5,986 bases of DNA from Flavobacteriaceae bacterium (GTDB lineage: Bacteria > Bacteroidota > Bacteroidia > Flavobacteriales > Flavobacteriaceae), in the NCBI GenBank assembly GCA_947482805.1, contig CANKLK010000128.1, positions 1-5,986 on the forward strand, in the 5' to 3' direction. Under the pieces are notes generated by a model, which was given only the letters and a program-made list of their open reading frames with translations, had not been told where the DNA came from and ran no database searches. The first letter of the stretch is position 1. The number at the start of each line of letters is the position of its first letter. A program made the position numbers and the translations under genes. Of this stretch, positions 1-5,986 are shown one piece after another.

Positions 1-548
1 AGTTTTGGGTCAACCAATAAAGAATCTAAATAAGTAATATAGGACTTTTTTTCTCTAGGTAAATACCATCCTAATTCGTCAGATTTTGAGTCGTCAATTC
101 CCTGCAGTACTTTATTGGTATAGTAGAAATAATAATTTGACAAGAACAATTCAACATCTATATCTGGTTTTTCAGATGTTTTTTGAAACAATGCATCTAG
201 CGTTTCTTTATAGGGAACTTTACTTAGTACTCCGTCCTCAAATAGATTGTTTATTTTATTGTAGATGACATCTGCCGTTTCTTTTCTGCCTTTTTTATCA
301 TACCAAATAAAATTATAACTGTTTTTTTGATACATGGAAACGACTTGCATTTTATACAAAATCAATTTTGGATATTTGGCATAGAATGTGGCTACTAAAG
401 TACTGTCAAAAGACAAGGGAAAAGACACTTCCTTATTCCTTACTGCAGTAATTTCTTTATTCTCTTTGTTGACACAATACCAACCAGTCAAAGAAACACT
501 CAGCACAAAAAGCATTAGAAAGAGCCCATATGATCTAGTGTTGTTCAT
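1..548 (-). CDS. Probable L,D-transpeptidase, N-terminal part (partial at window edge)
   Basis: Reading the minus strand from the ATG at 548-546 gives 182 uninterrupted codons that run off the window at base 1, so only the N-terminal part is present. Residues 7-22 (LFLMLFVLSVSL core) form a hydrophobic signal peptide or membrane anchor. A Cys follows at 25, but GWYC is a poor lipobox. The rest matches my memory of the scaffold domain that precedes the YkuD catalytic domain in flavobacterial L,D-transpeptidases: FYAKYPKL (55-62), FIWYDKKG (80-87), a helical IYNKINNLFEDGV stretch (95-107), and LGWYLPREK (169-177) before YLDSLL. Such enzymes make 3-3 cross-links in periplasmic peptidoglycan. The catalytic His and Ser-His-Gly-Cys motifs would lie outside the window, so activity is inferred from the scaffold alone. 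No Shine-Dalgarno is visible. It is divergent from the SnoaL-like gene. Confidence 0.75.
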   Translation of the reverse strand, partial: MNNTRSYGLFLMLFVLSVSLTGWYCVNKENKEITAVRNKEVSFPLSFDSTLVATFYAKYPKLILYKMQVVSMYQKNSYNFIWYDKKGRKETADVIYNKINNLFEDGVLSKVPYKETLDALFQKTSEKPDIDVELFLSNYYFYYTNKVLQGIDDSKSDELGWYLPREKKSYITYLDSLLVDPK

Positions 549-673
549 TCAACTTTTGTTTATTTAATTTATAAAAATACAAAAACATATAGCATAGAAT
601 AACAATCGTAAATACTATATTTACTTCATAGCTTTAAATTACAATGATAAACTAAAACAACAAAACAATTCTT
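549..673. other. Divergent intergenic region, no clear promoter
   Basis: This AT-rich 125-bp gap separates two divergent start codons and should hold both promoters. I found no exact TAnnTTTG on either strand. The nearest plus-strand matches are TAGCTTTA at 629-636 and TATATTTA at 616-623, each with A in place of the final G and no convincing upstream TTG. On the minus strand, 589-580 reads TATGTTTTTG, which has two extra bases between the TA and the TTTG. None is strong enough to call as a promoter. Confidence 0.3.
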
Positions 674-1174
674 ATGAAAAAAAATCTTTTTTTTATAGTA
701 TTCCTCTTTTTGGTTACCAATATTATAGCACAAGATAATTTCAAAGCAGAAATCAACAACACACTTGACGCTTGGCATAAAGCCGCTGCTGAAGCAAACT
801 TCAAAAACTACTTTGATGCCATGACGGATGATGCCGTTTTTATAGGAACTGATGCTACCGAAAACTGGACCAAACCTGCTTTTCAGGCTTATGCCAAACC
901 TTATTTTGATAAAGGGAAAGCATGGAGTTTTAAAGCATTAGAAAGACATATCTACTTTAGTGAAGATAAAAAAACAGCTTGGTTTGATGAATTACTTGAC
1001 ACCCAAATGAAAATCTGTCGGGGTTCAGGAGTACTTGTTTTTGTAAATAACCAATGGAAAATAAAGCACTATGTCTTATCCATGACATTTCCGAATGACA
1101 ACACCGATGAAGTCATAAAAATTAAAGCGCCTATAGAAGATGCTTTGATTATTGATTTGAAAGGAAGAAAATAA
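674..1174 (+). CDS. Secreted SnoaL-like / NTF2-fold protein
   Basis: This is a complete 166-residue protein. Residues 1-19 (Lys-Lys, then a Phe/Leu/Val-rich core ending IIA) form a typical Sec signal peptide, with likely cleavage between Ala19 and Gln20, so the mature protein should be periplasmic or secreted. The mature part has the pattern of the SnoaL-like branch of the NTF2 cone fold: LDAWHKAAAEANFKNYFDAM (31-50), DDAVFIGTDATENW (52-65), PYFDKGKAW (76-84), AWFDELLDT (102-110), CRGSGV (115-120) and WKIKHYVLS (128-136). A single domain fills almost the whole length. Family members range from enzymes to pure binding proteins, and no substrate can be read here. The start is fixed by the signal peptide. 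The stop touches the stop of the convergent dehydrogenase. It is probably a single-gene unit. Confidence 0.88.
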   Translation: MKKNLFFIVFLFLVTNIIAQDNFKAEINNTLDAWHKAAAEANFKNYFDAMTDDAVFIGTDATENWTKPAFQAYAKPYFDKGKAWSFKALERHIYFSEDKKTAWFDELLDTQMKICRGSGVLVFVNNQWKIKHYVLSMTFPNDNTDEVIKIKAPIEDALIIDLKGRK

Positions 1175-2113
1175 TTATTTCAAATGTTCTAACATTTCTT
1201 TAGTCATCGAAGCTAAATCAAATTTATGCTTCCAATGCCAGTCTCCCCTGGCATAAGTATCATCAATAGAAGCAGGCCAACTATCGGCAATCTTCTGACG
1301 AAAATCCGGCTTGAAGGAAATCGTAAAATCAGGAATATGCTTCTTAATCTCAGCGGAAATTTCAGCTGGTGTAAAACTTATCCCTGACAAATTATAAGAA
1401 GAACGAATCTTAATTTGCTCACTTGATGCCTGCATGATTTCTATCGTAGCTCTAATAGCATCATCCATATACATCATTGGCAAAGCCGTTGCTGAAGAAA
1501 GGAAGCATTCGTATTTTCCGTCTTTCAAAGCTTTGTGATAAATATCAACGGCATAATCTGTAGTCCCGCCGCCAGGTTCAGTCGACCAGCTAATCAAACC
1601 CGGATAACGAATACTTCTAACATCCACACCGTAAACACGATGGTAATATTCACACCATCTTTCGCCCGTTTGTTTACTAATTCCGTAAACGGTTGTTGGT
1701 TCCATGATGGTATATTGTGGAGTGTTAATTTTTGGTGTTGTTGGTCCAAAAACAGCGATGCTCGATGGCCAGAATATCTTTTTTATTTTTTTGGCTTTCG
1801 CCAGATTCAAAACGTGAAACAACGAATTCATATTCAAATCCCAGGCAAATGCCGGATTTTTTTCTGCCGTTGCAGAAAGCAAAGCTGCCATCAGATAAAC
1901 ATCCGTAATTTGGTATTGCTCAATTAAATGCTCAATCTGATTATAATCTAAAGCATTAACAACTTCAAAAATACCATTATTTACAATGTCGTTATTCAGT
2001 TTTCTGATATCGGAAGCAATAACATTCTCATTGCCATAAATGCTTCTTAGCTTTTGTGTCAGCTCGGTTCCAATTTGTCCGCAAGCGCCAATGATTAGGA
2101 TTTTTGTACTCAT
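1175..2113 (-). CDS. NAD-dependent L-threonine 3-dehydrogenase (extended SDR type)
   Basis: This is a complete 312-residue protein of the NAD-dependent epimerase/dehydratase (extended SDR) family. It closely resembles, from memory, the L-threonine dehydrogenase of Flavobacterium frigidimaris. That zinc-independent enzyme oxidises L-threonine with NAD+ to 2-amino-3-ketobutyrate in the cytoplasm; 2-amino-3-ketobutyrate CoA ligase then gives glycine and acetyl-CoA. Visible features are the Rossmann loop GACGQIG (9-15), Asp35 at the end of the second strand (fits a preference for NAD over NADP), PSS at 116-118, the catalytic pair Tyr143 and Lys147 in YGISK, and the TDH-type stretches SWSTEPGGGTTDYA (175-188) and ADSWPASIDD (276-285). 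Length is normal and all catalytic residues are present. No ligase gene is in the window. A TAnnTTTG box lies 23 bp upstream of the ATG; there is no Shine-Dalgarno. A sugar-nucleotide epimerase is the alternative, but the substrate-site motifs favour TDH. Confidence 0.9.
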   Translation of the reverse strand: MSTKILIIGACGQIGTELTQKLRSIYGNENVIASDIRKLNNDIVNNGIFEVVNALDYNQIEHLIEQYQITDVYLMAALLSATAEKNPAFAWDLNMNSLFHVLNLAKAKKIKKIFWPSSIAVFGPTTPKINTPQYTIMEPTTVYGISKQTGERWCEYYHRVYGVDVRSIRYPGLISWSTEPGGGTTDYAVDIYHKALKDGKYECFLSSATALPMMYMDDAIRATIEIMQASSEQIKIRSSYNLSGISFTPAEISAEIKKHIPDFTISFKPDFRQKIADSWPASIDDTYARGDWHWKHKFDLASMTKEMLEHLK

Positions 2114-2135
2114 GTAGTATAGTTCGTCTGTACAA

Positions 2136-2143
2136 CAAAGATA
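2136..2143 (-). promoter_or_regulatory. Putative -7 promoter element for the threonine dehydrogenase
   Basis: On the minus strand these eight bases read TATCTTTG, an exact match to the Bacteroidota sigma-70-type -7 consensus TAnnTTTG. The box ends 22 bases before the ATG at 2113, which implies a short leader of roughly 15 bases. I see no good -33 TTG at the usual distance; GTTAC around 2163-2159 is only a weak candidate. The position and consensus match support the call; transcription is inferred. Confidence 0.5.
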
Positions 2144-2235
2144 CCTTTTTTACGAAAAGTAACTTCTGCTAAACGGCTGTTTTCTTTTTAATAAAATTAT
2201 AATCCCTTTAACTACTTCATACTAAAGTTTCCTTT

Positions 2236-2251
2236 TACCTTTGTACCTTTG
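2236..2251 (+). promoter_or_regulatory. Tandem TACCTTTG boxes: putative promoter of the lipoprotein-mfd operon
   Basis: TACCTTTG occurs twice back to back (2236-2243 and 2244-2251). Each copy matches the Bacteroidota -7 consensus TAnnTTTG. The second copy ends 18 bases before the ATG at 2270, so the leader would be very short. No clear -33 TTG is visible at normal spacing for either copy. The pair may provide two overlapping transcription starts 8 bp apart, or only one copy may be used. Confidence 0.5.
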
Positions 2252-2269
2252 TGTCTTTAATGTTCGTCC

Positions 2270-2863
2270 ATGAAATTATCTTTTTCAACATTACTACTGC
2301 TATTGGTATTTCTTTCTTCTTGCCAGGAAGATCCGAAAGTCCGTGCCTTACAGCAGCAAAAAGAAACGCAGAAAAGAGAAGTCATATTTACCAATATCAA
2401 TAAAGGCTGGAACTTCACTTCACAACCTTTAAACCCAACTTCAAGCGAATTGAGAAACAATTGGGCAGAATGGCGTGTGTTTCTTAACGAATTAGGACAA
2501 AAACCAAAAAGTAGTATTGGTGCTTTTAAGCAAAAAGCAAAAACCCTTTCCAAAAGAGCTGCCGAATTAAATAACAACATTCCTATAAAGTATAATCTGC
2601 CCGAAATAAAAAGCAGAATTGCCGTAATAACCACCAAAATCAATGCTATAAATTTATACATTCATTTAAATCAAATTCCCGATAAAAAGATTGTACAATT
2701 AGTACAAGAAATTAATGCCGAAGTAGCTTCAATGCAATGGCAATTAGACGAAATCAAACGTAAAAGCGAAATCAAAACAGAGGATGGGGAAGGCGATATG
2801 TTACGAATGTTAGATACCACCAGAGCTATTCCGACCAATCCAGAACCAAAAATTATAAAATAA
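2270..2863 (+). CDS. Lipoprotein of unknown function, mostly helical
   Basis: This is a complete 197-residue protein. The N-terminus MKLSFSTLLLLLVFLSSC is a lipoprotein signal peptide with lipobox LSSC and the lipidated Cys at 18. It is followed by Gln-Glu-Asp, resembling the acidic signal after the lipid-bearing Cys that directs Bacteroidota lipoproteins to the cell surface, so surface exposure is possible. The mature part lacks a motif I can name. It contains KEVIF-like REVIFTNINKGWNF (36-49), a Trp-rich NNWAEWRVFLNEL (63-75), and long charged helices at about 84-105 and 137-165 that could form coiled coils, then a conserved-looking LRMLDTTRAIP (178-188). I recall similar uncharacterised proteins just before mfd in other flavobacteria. 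The start is set by the signal peptide; no Shine-Dalgarno is present. mfd begins two bases after its stop, so the two are almost certainly co-transcribed. Confidence 0.88.
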   Translation: MKLSFSTLLLLLVFLSSCQEDPKVRALQQQKETQKREVIFTNINKGWNFTSQPLNPTSSELRNNWAEWRVFLNELGQKPKSSIGAFKQKAKTLSKRAAELNNNIPIKYNLPEIKSRIAVITTKINAINLYIHLNQIPDKKIVQLVQEINAEVASMQWQLDEIKRKSEIKTEDGEGDMLRMLDTTRAIPTNPEPKIIK

Positions 2864-2865
2864 GT

Positions 2866-5800
2866 TTGAGTTTAACTTCATTATACAACGGTTATCTCCA
2901 TTCGACGAAAGTCAAACAAATAGCAGATACACTTGGCACGATCGATAGCGAACTGGCGGATCAAAATCCTTTAAATACTATACAATTAAAAGGACTTTTG
3001 GGTTCCTCGTTCTCATTCGTATTTCAGGCAATTTTCAAGCAAAGCGACAAACCTTTTCTGTTAATCTTTAACGAAAAAGAAGCAGCAGCCTATTATTTAA
3101 ATGATTTGGAGCAGATGATTGGCGCAAATGACGTGTTGTTTTATCCAAGTTCGTATCGACGTCCTTACCAAATTGAAGAAACCGATAACGCTAATATCCT
3201 CTTACGTTCCGAAGTGTTGAACCGAATCAATTCGCGCAAAAAACCAGCTGTAATTGTTACGTATCCCGAAGCGCTTTTTGAAAAAGTGGTTACCCGGAAA
3301 GAACTCGAAAAAAACACCTTGAAAATTGCGGTTGGCGAAACCGTTACCATCGATTTTATCAACGAAGTGTTGTTTGAATACGAATTCAAACGCGTTGATT
3401 TCATTACAGAGCCAGGGGAATTTTCCGTTCGTGGCGGAATTTTGGATGTTTTTTCATTTTCGAATGACAATCCGTATCGTATCGAGTTTTTTGGTAATGA
3501 AGTAGATAGCATCCGAACCTTTGATGTCGAAACCCAACTTTCGCTTGAAAAGCAAACTAAGATTACCATTATTCCTAATCTGGAGAATAAATTCATCGAT
3601 TCCTCAAATGTCGGAATGACTCGTGAAAGTTTTTTAGAATATATCAGTGATAAAACCGTTTTGTGTATTGAAAATACCGAGTTTCTAACTTCGCAATTAG
3701 ACAAACTTTTTAGCAAAGCGATAGAAACTTTTGACAAACTTTCTAAAGAGGTAAAGCATGCTTCACCAGAACATTTGTTCCTGAATCAGGAAACATTTTT
3801 ACGCAAGGCTTCGGATTTTTCTATTATCGAATTGTCGAATAAACCTTTTTTTAAAACGACAAAAACGTTTGAATTTCACATACAACCTCAGCCTTCTTTC
3901 AACAAACAATTTGACTTGCTCCTGAACAATTTGAGCGACAATCATTTTAACGGGTATACCAATTATTTGTTCTGTTCCAATGAAGCGCAGGCCAATCGTT
4001 TTCATGATATTTTTGAAAGCTTAGACGAAACCAATCACGAGAATGTACGCAAGCAATATCATACGATGGTTTCCTCTTTATACCAGGGTTTCATCGACGA
4101 AGAAAACCAAATTGCCTGTTATACTGACCATCAGATTTTTGAACGATACCATAAATTCAACATCAAAAACGGTTATTCCAAAAAACAGACGCTTACGCTA
4201 AAAGAATTGAATTCCTTGTCTGTTGGCGATTATGTAACGCACATCGACCACGGAATTGGGAAGTTTGGCGGATTGCAGAAAATACAAGTTGAAGGCAAAA
4301 CACAAGAAGCGATAAAACTCGCTTACGCTGATAATGATATTGTTTATGTAAGCATTCATTCATTACACAAAATTTCAAAATACACCGGAAAAGATGGGAC
4401 ACCGCCAAAGATTTACAAACTCGGTTCAAATGCCTGGAAAACCTTAAAACAAAAAACCAAAGCACGTGTCAAACACATTGCTTTTAATTTGATACAGCTT
4501 TACGCAAAGCGACGATTGGAAAAAGGCTTTGCCTGCGCACCTGACAGTTATCTGCAGAAAGAGTTGGAAAGTTCCTTTATATATGAAGATACTCCTGATC
4601 AAATTACAGCGACTCAAGACGTCAAAGCCGATATGGAAAAAGACCGTCCAATGGACCGATTGGTTTGTGGTGATGTTGGTTTCGGGAAAACGGAAGTCGC
4701 TATCCGTGCTGCTTTCAAAGCGGTTGATAACAGCAAACAAGTCGCAATTTTGGTTCCGACAACTATTTTGGCCTACCAACATTACCGAACATTTACCGAA
4801 AGGTTAAAAGACATGCCGGTCAATATTGGCTATTTAAATCGTTTCAGAACAGCTAAAGAAAAAGCAAAAACGATTGAAGATTTAGCTTCCGGGAAATTAG
4901 ATATTCTGATAGGAACGCATCAATTGGTGAATAAAAATGTAGTCTTCAAAGATTTAGGTTTGCTGATTGTGGATGAAGAACAAAAGTTTGGCGTAAACGT
5001 AAAAGACAAACTGAAAACCATTGCAGCCAATGTTGATACATTGACATTAACGGCAACTCCAATCCCGAGAACTTTACAGTTTTCGTTGATGGCCGCACGT
5101 GATTTATCGGTTATTACAACGGCTCCGCCAAACCGTTATCCTATCGAATCACAGGTTGTTGGTTTTAATGAAGAATTAATCCGTGATGCTGTTTCGTATG
5201 AAATTCAAAGAAACGGGCAGGTTTTCTTTATCAATAACCGAATCGAAAACATCAAGGAAATTGCCGGAATGATTCAACGATTGGTTCCTGATGCTCGCGT
5301 TGGAATCGGTCATGGCCAAATGGAAGGCAACAAATTAGAAGAGCTGATGCTTGGTTTTATGAATGGTGAATTCGATGTTTTGGTGGCAACAACAATTATC
5401 GAAAGTGGTTTGGATGTACCTAATGCAAATACAATTTTCATCAATAATGCTAATAATTTTGGCTTGTCCGATTTGCATCAAATGCGTGGTCGAGTTGGGC
5501 GAAGTAATAAAAAAGCATTCTGTTATTTTATCTGTCCGCCTTATTCGGTGATGACTGATGATGCACGGAAACGTATTCAGGCATTGGAACAATTCAGTGA
5601 ATTGGGAAGCGGATTTAACATTGCTATGAAGGATTTGGAAATTCGTGGCGCCGGAGATTTACTAGGTGGAGAACAAAGTGGTTTTATCAATGAAATTGGT
5701 TTTGAAACCTATCAGAAAATCATGAATGAAGCTATCGAAGAGTTAAAAGAAAACGAATTCAAAGACCTGTACGATGACGGGAATGCAGATGAAAATAAGG

Positions 5801-5986
5801 AATATGTAAAAGAATTACAGATTGACACCGACTTCGAATTACTATTCCCAGACGAATACATCAATAACATTACGGAACGTTTGAATTTGTATAATGAACT
5901 AGGGAGCATTAAAGATAAAGCAGGTTTATTGGCCTACGAAAACAAACTAATTGACCGTTTTGGTCCGTTGCCAAAAGAAGCCAGCG
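2866..5986 (+). CDS. mfd: Transcription-repair coupling factor Mfd (3' end beyond window)
   Basis: An open frame of 1040 codons reaches the window end. Mfd is a DNA translocase that removes stalled RNA polymerase and recruits UvrA to lesions. Domains in order: UvrB-like N-terminal region (about 1-330) with GEFSVRGG and YRIEFF, where Arg189, Arg205 and Phe209 align with the UvrA-contacting residues of E. coli Mfd; a CarD-like polymerase-interaction domain (about 447-520, VGDYVTHIDHGIG from 453); a relay helix (about 534-550); helicase lobe 1 with Walker A GDVGFGKT (602-609), DEEQ (703-706) and TATPIPRTL (729-737); lobe 2 with QMRGRVGR (872-879); the RecG-like TRG region (about 914-945); and the start of autoinhibitory D7 (from about 980). 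Roughly 80-90 C-terminal residues are missing. TTG at 2866 is chosen because the next in-frame ATG (3115) would remove 83 conserved residues and no in-frame ATG lies just upstream. Confidence 0.97.
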   Translation, partial: MSLTSLYNGYLHSTKVKQIADTLGTIDSELADQNPLNTIQLKGLLGSSFSFVFQAIFKQSDKPFLLIFNEKEAAAYYLNDLEQMIGANDVLFYPSSYRRPYQIEETDNANILLRSEVLNRINSRKKPAVIVTYPEALFEKVVTRKELEKNTLKIAVGETVTIDFINEVLFEYEFKRVDFITEPGEFSVRGGILDVFSFSNDNPYRIEFFGNEVDSIRTFDVETQLSLEKQTKITIIPNLENKFIDSSNVGMTRESFLEYISDKTVLCIENTEFLTSQLDKLFSKAIETFDKLSKEVKHASPEHLFLNQETFLRKASDFSIIELSNKPFFKTTKTFEFHIQPQPSFNKQFDLLLNNLSDNHFNGYTNYLFCSNEAQANRFHDIFESLDETNHENVRKQYHTMVSSLYQGFIDEENQIACYTDHQIFERYHKFNIKNGYSKKQTLTLKELNSLSVGDYVTHIDHGIGKFGGLQKIQVEGKTQEAIKLAYADNDIVYVSIHSLHKISKYTGKDGTPPKIYKLGSNAWKTLKQKTKARVKHIAFNLIQLYAKRRLEKGFACAPDSYLQKELESSFIYEDTPDQITATQDVKADMEKDRPMDRLVCGDVGFGKTEVAIRAAFKAVDNSKQVAILVPTTILAYQHYRTFTERLKDMPVNIGYLNRFRTAKEKAKTIEDLASGKLDILIGTHQLVNKNVVFKDLGLLIVDEEQKFGVNVKDKLKTIAANVDTLTLTATPIPRTLQFSLMAARDLSVITTAPPNRYPIESQVVGFNEELIRDAVSYEIQRNGQVFFINNRIENIKEIAGMIQRLVPDARVGIGHGQMEGNKLEELMLGFMNGEFDVLVATTIIESGLDVPNANTIFINNANNFGLSDLHQMRGRVGRSNKKAFCYFICPPYSVMTDDARKRIQALEQFSELGSGFNIAMKDLEIRGAGDLLGGEQSGFINEIGFETYQKIMNEAIEELKENEFKDLYDDGNADENKEYVKELQIDTDFELLFPDEYINNITERLNLYNELGSIKDKAGLLAYENKLIDRFGPLPKEAS

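Noticed and set aside
86..268. 60-codon plus-strand open frame near the left edge
   Set aside because: It is antisense to the continuous 182-codon minus-strand frame that has a signal peptide and scaffold motifs; its translation has no pattern.
1535..1927. 130-codon plus-strand open frame inside the threonine dehydrogenase gene
   Set aside because: It is antisense to the intact, motif-bearing dehydrogenase; the translation is rich in Cys, Asn and Arg with no domain pattern.
2257..2661. 134-codon minus-strand open frame over the lipoprotein gene, with a hydrophobic start
   Set aside because: The plus strand encodes a lipoprotein with a clear signal peptide and lipobox; the antisense hydrophobic stretch comes from complementing its codons.
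3165..3737. 190-codon minus-strand open frame inside mfd
   Set aside because: It lies wholly antisense to the conserved UvrB-like part of Mfd, its translation is Ser-rich and low in recognisable motifs, and it has no promoter or start context. It is a shadow of mfd codon use.
4444..4807. Overlapping open frames on both strands near the Mfd Walker A
   Set aside because: The frame holding GDVGFGKT, DEEQ and TATPIPRTL is unbroken here, so the others are out-of-frame by-products.
1..5986. Search for a new defence system, mobile element, CRISPR array, tRNA or riboswitch
   Set aside because: Nearly every base lies in recognised or plausible coding sequence; the two intergenic gaps are 125 and 156 bp and hold no repeats, tRNA-like folds or transposase remnants that I could see.

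Overview
The window reads as ordinary chromosomal DNA from a Bacteroidota bacterium, most likely Flavobacterium or a close relative. Four things point there. The DNA is AT-rich. No Shine-Dalgarno sequences are visible. TAnnTTTG-type -7 promoter elements lie upstream of two genes. The proteins also resemble flavobacterial families: a short-chain-dehydrogenase-type threonine dehydrogenase, a Cys-Gln-Glu-Asp lipoprotein and a flavobacterial-style Mfd.

Layout. (1) Positions 1-548, minus strand: the first 182 codons of a membrane-anchored or secreted protein that looks like the N-terminal scaffold part of an L,D-transpeptidase; its catalytic part is outside the window. (2) Positions 549-673: a divergent intergenic region. 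(3) Positions 674-1174, plus: a secreted SnoaL-like/NTF2-fold protein. (4) Positions 1175-2113, minus: an NAD-dependent L-threonine 3-dehydrogenase of the extended SDR type. It is convergent with gene 3 and their stop codons abut with no spacer. (5) Positions 2114-2269: a divergent promoter region with one TAnnTTTG box for the dehydrogenase and two back-to-back TACCTTTG boxes for the next gene. (6) Positions 2270-2863, plus: a helical lipoprotein of unknown function. (7) Positions 2866-5986, plus: mfd, the transcription-repair coupling factor, starting at a TTG two bases after the lipoprotein stop and cut by the window end in its C-terminal D7 domain.

The two long genes that run off the window edges (1-548 minus and 2866-5986 plus) were translated by hand, codon by codon, and are open throughout. 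The genes do not form one pathway. The only likely operon is lipoprotein-mfd. I see no mobile element, CRISPR array, RNA gene, defence system or other clearly novel system. The points worth a second look are small: the abutting convergent stops, the tandem promoter boxes, the TTG-started coupling of a probably surface-sorted lipoprotein to mfd, and a central region of Mfd that is shorter than in E. coli.
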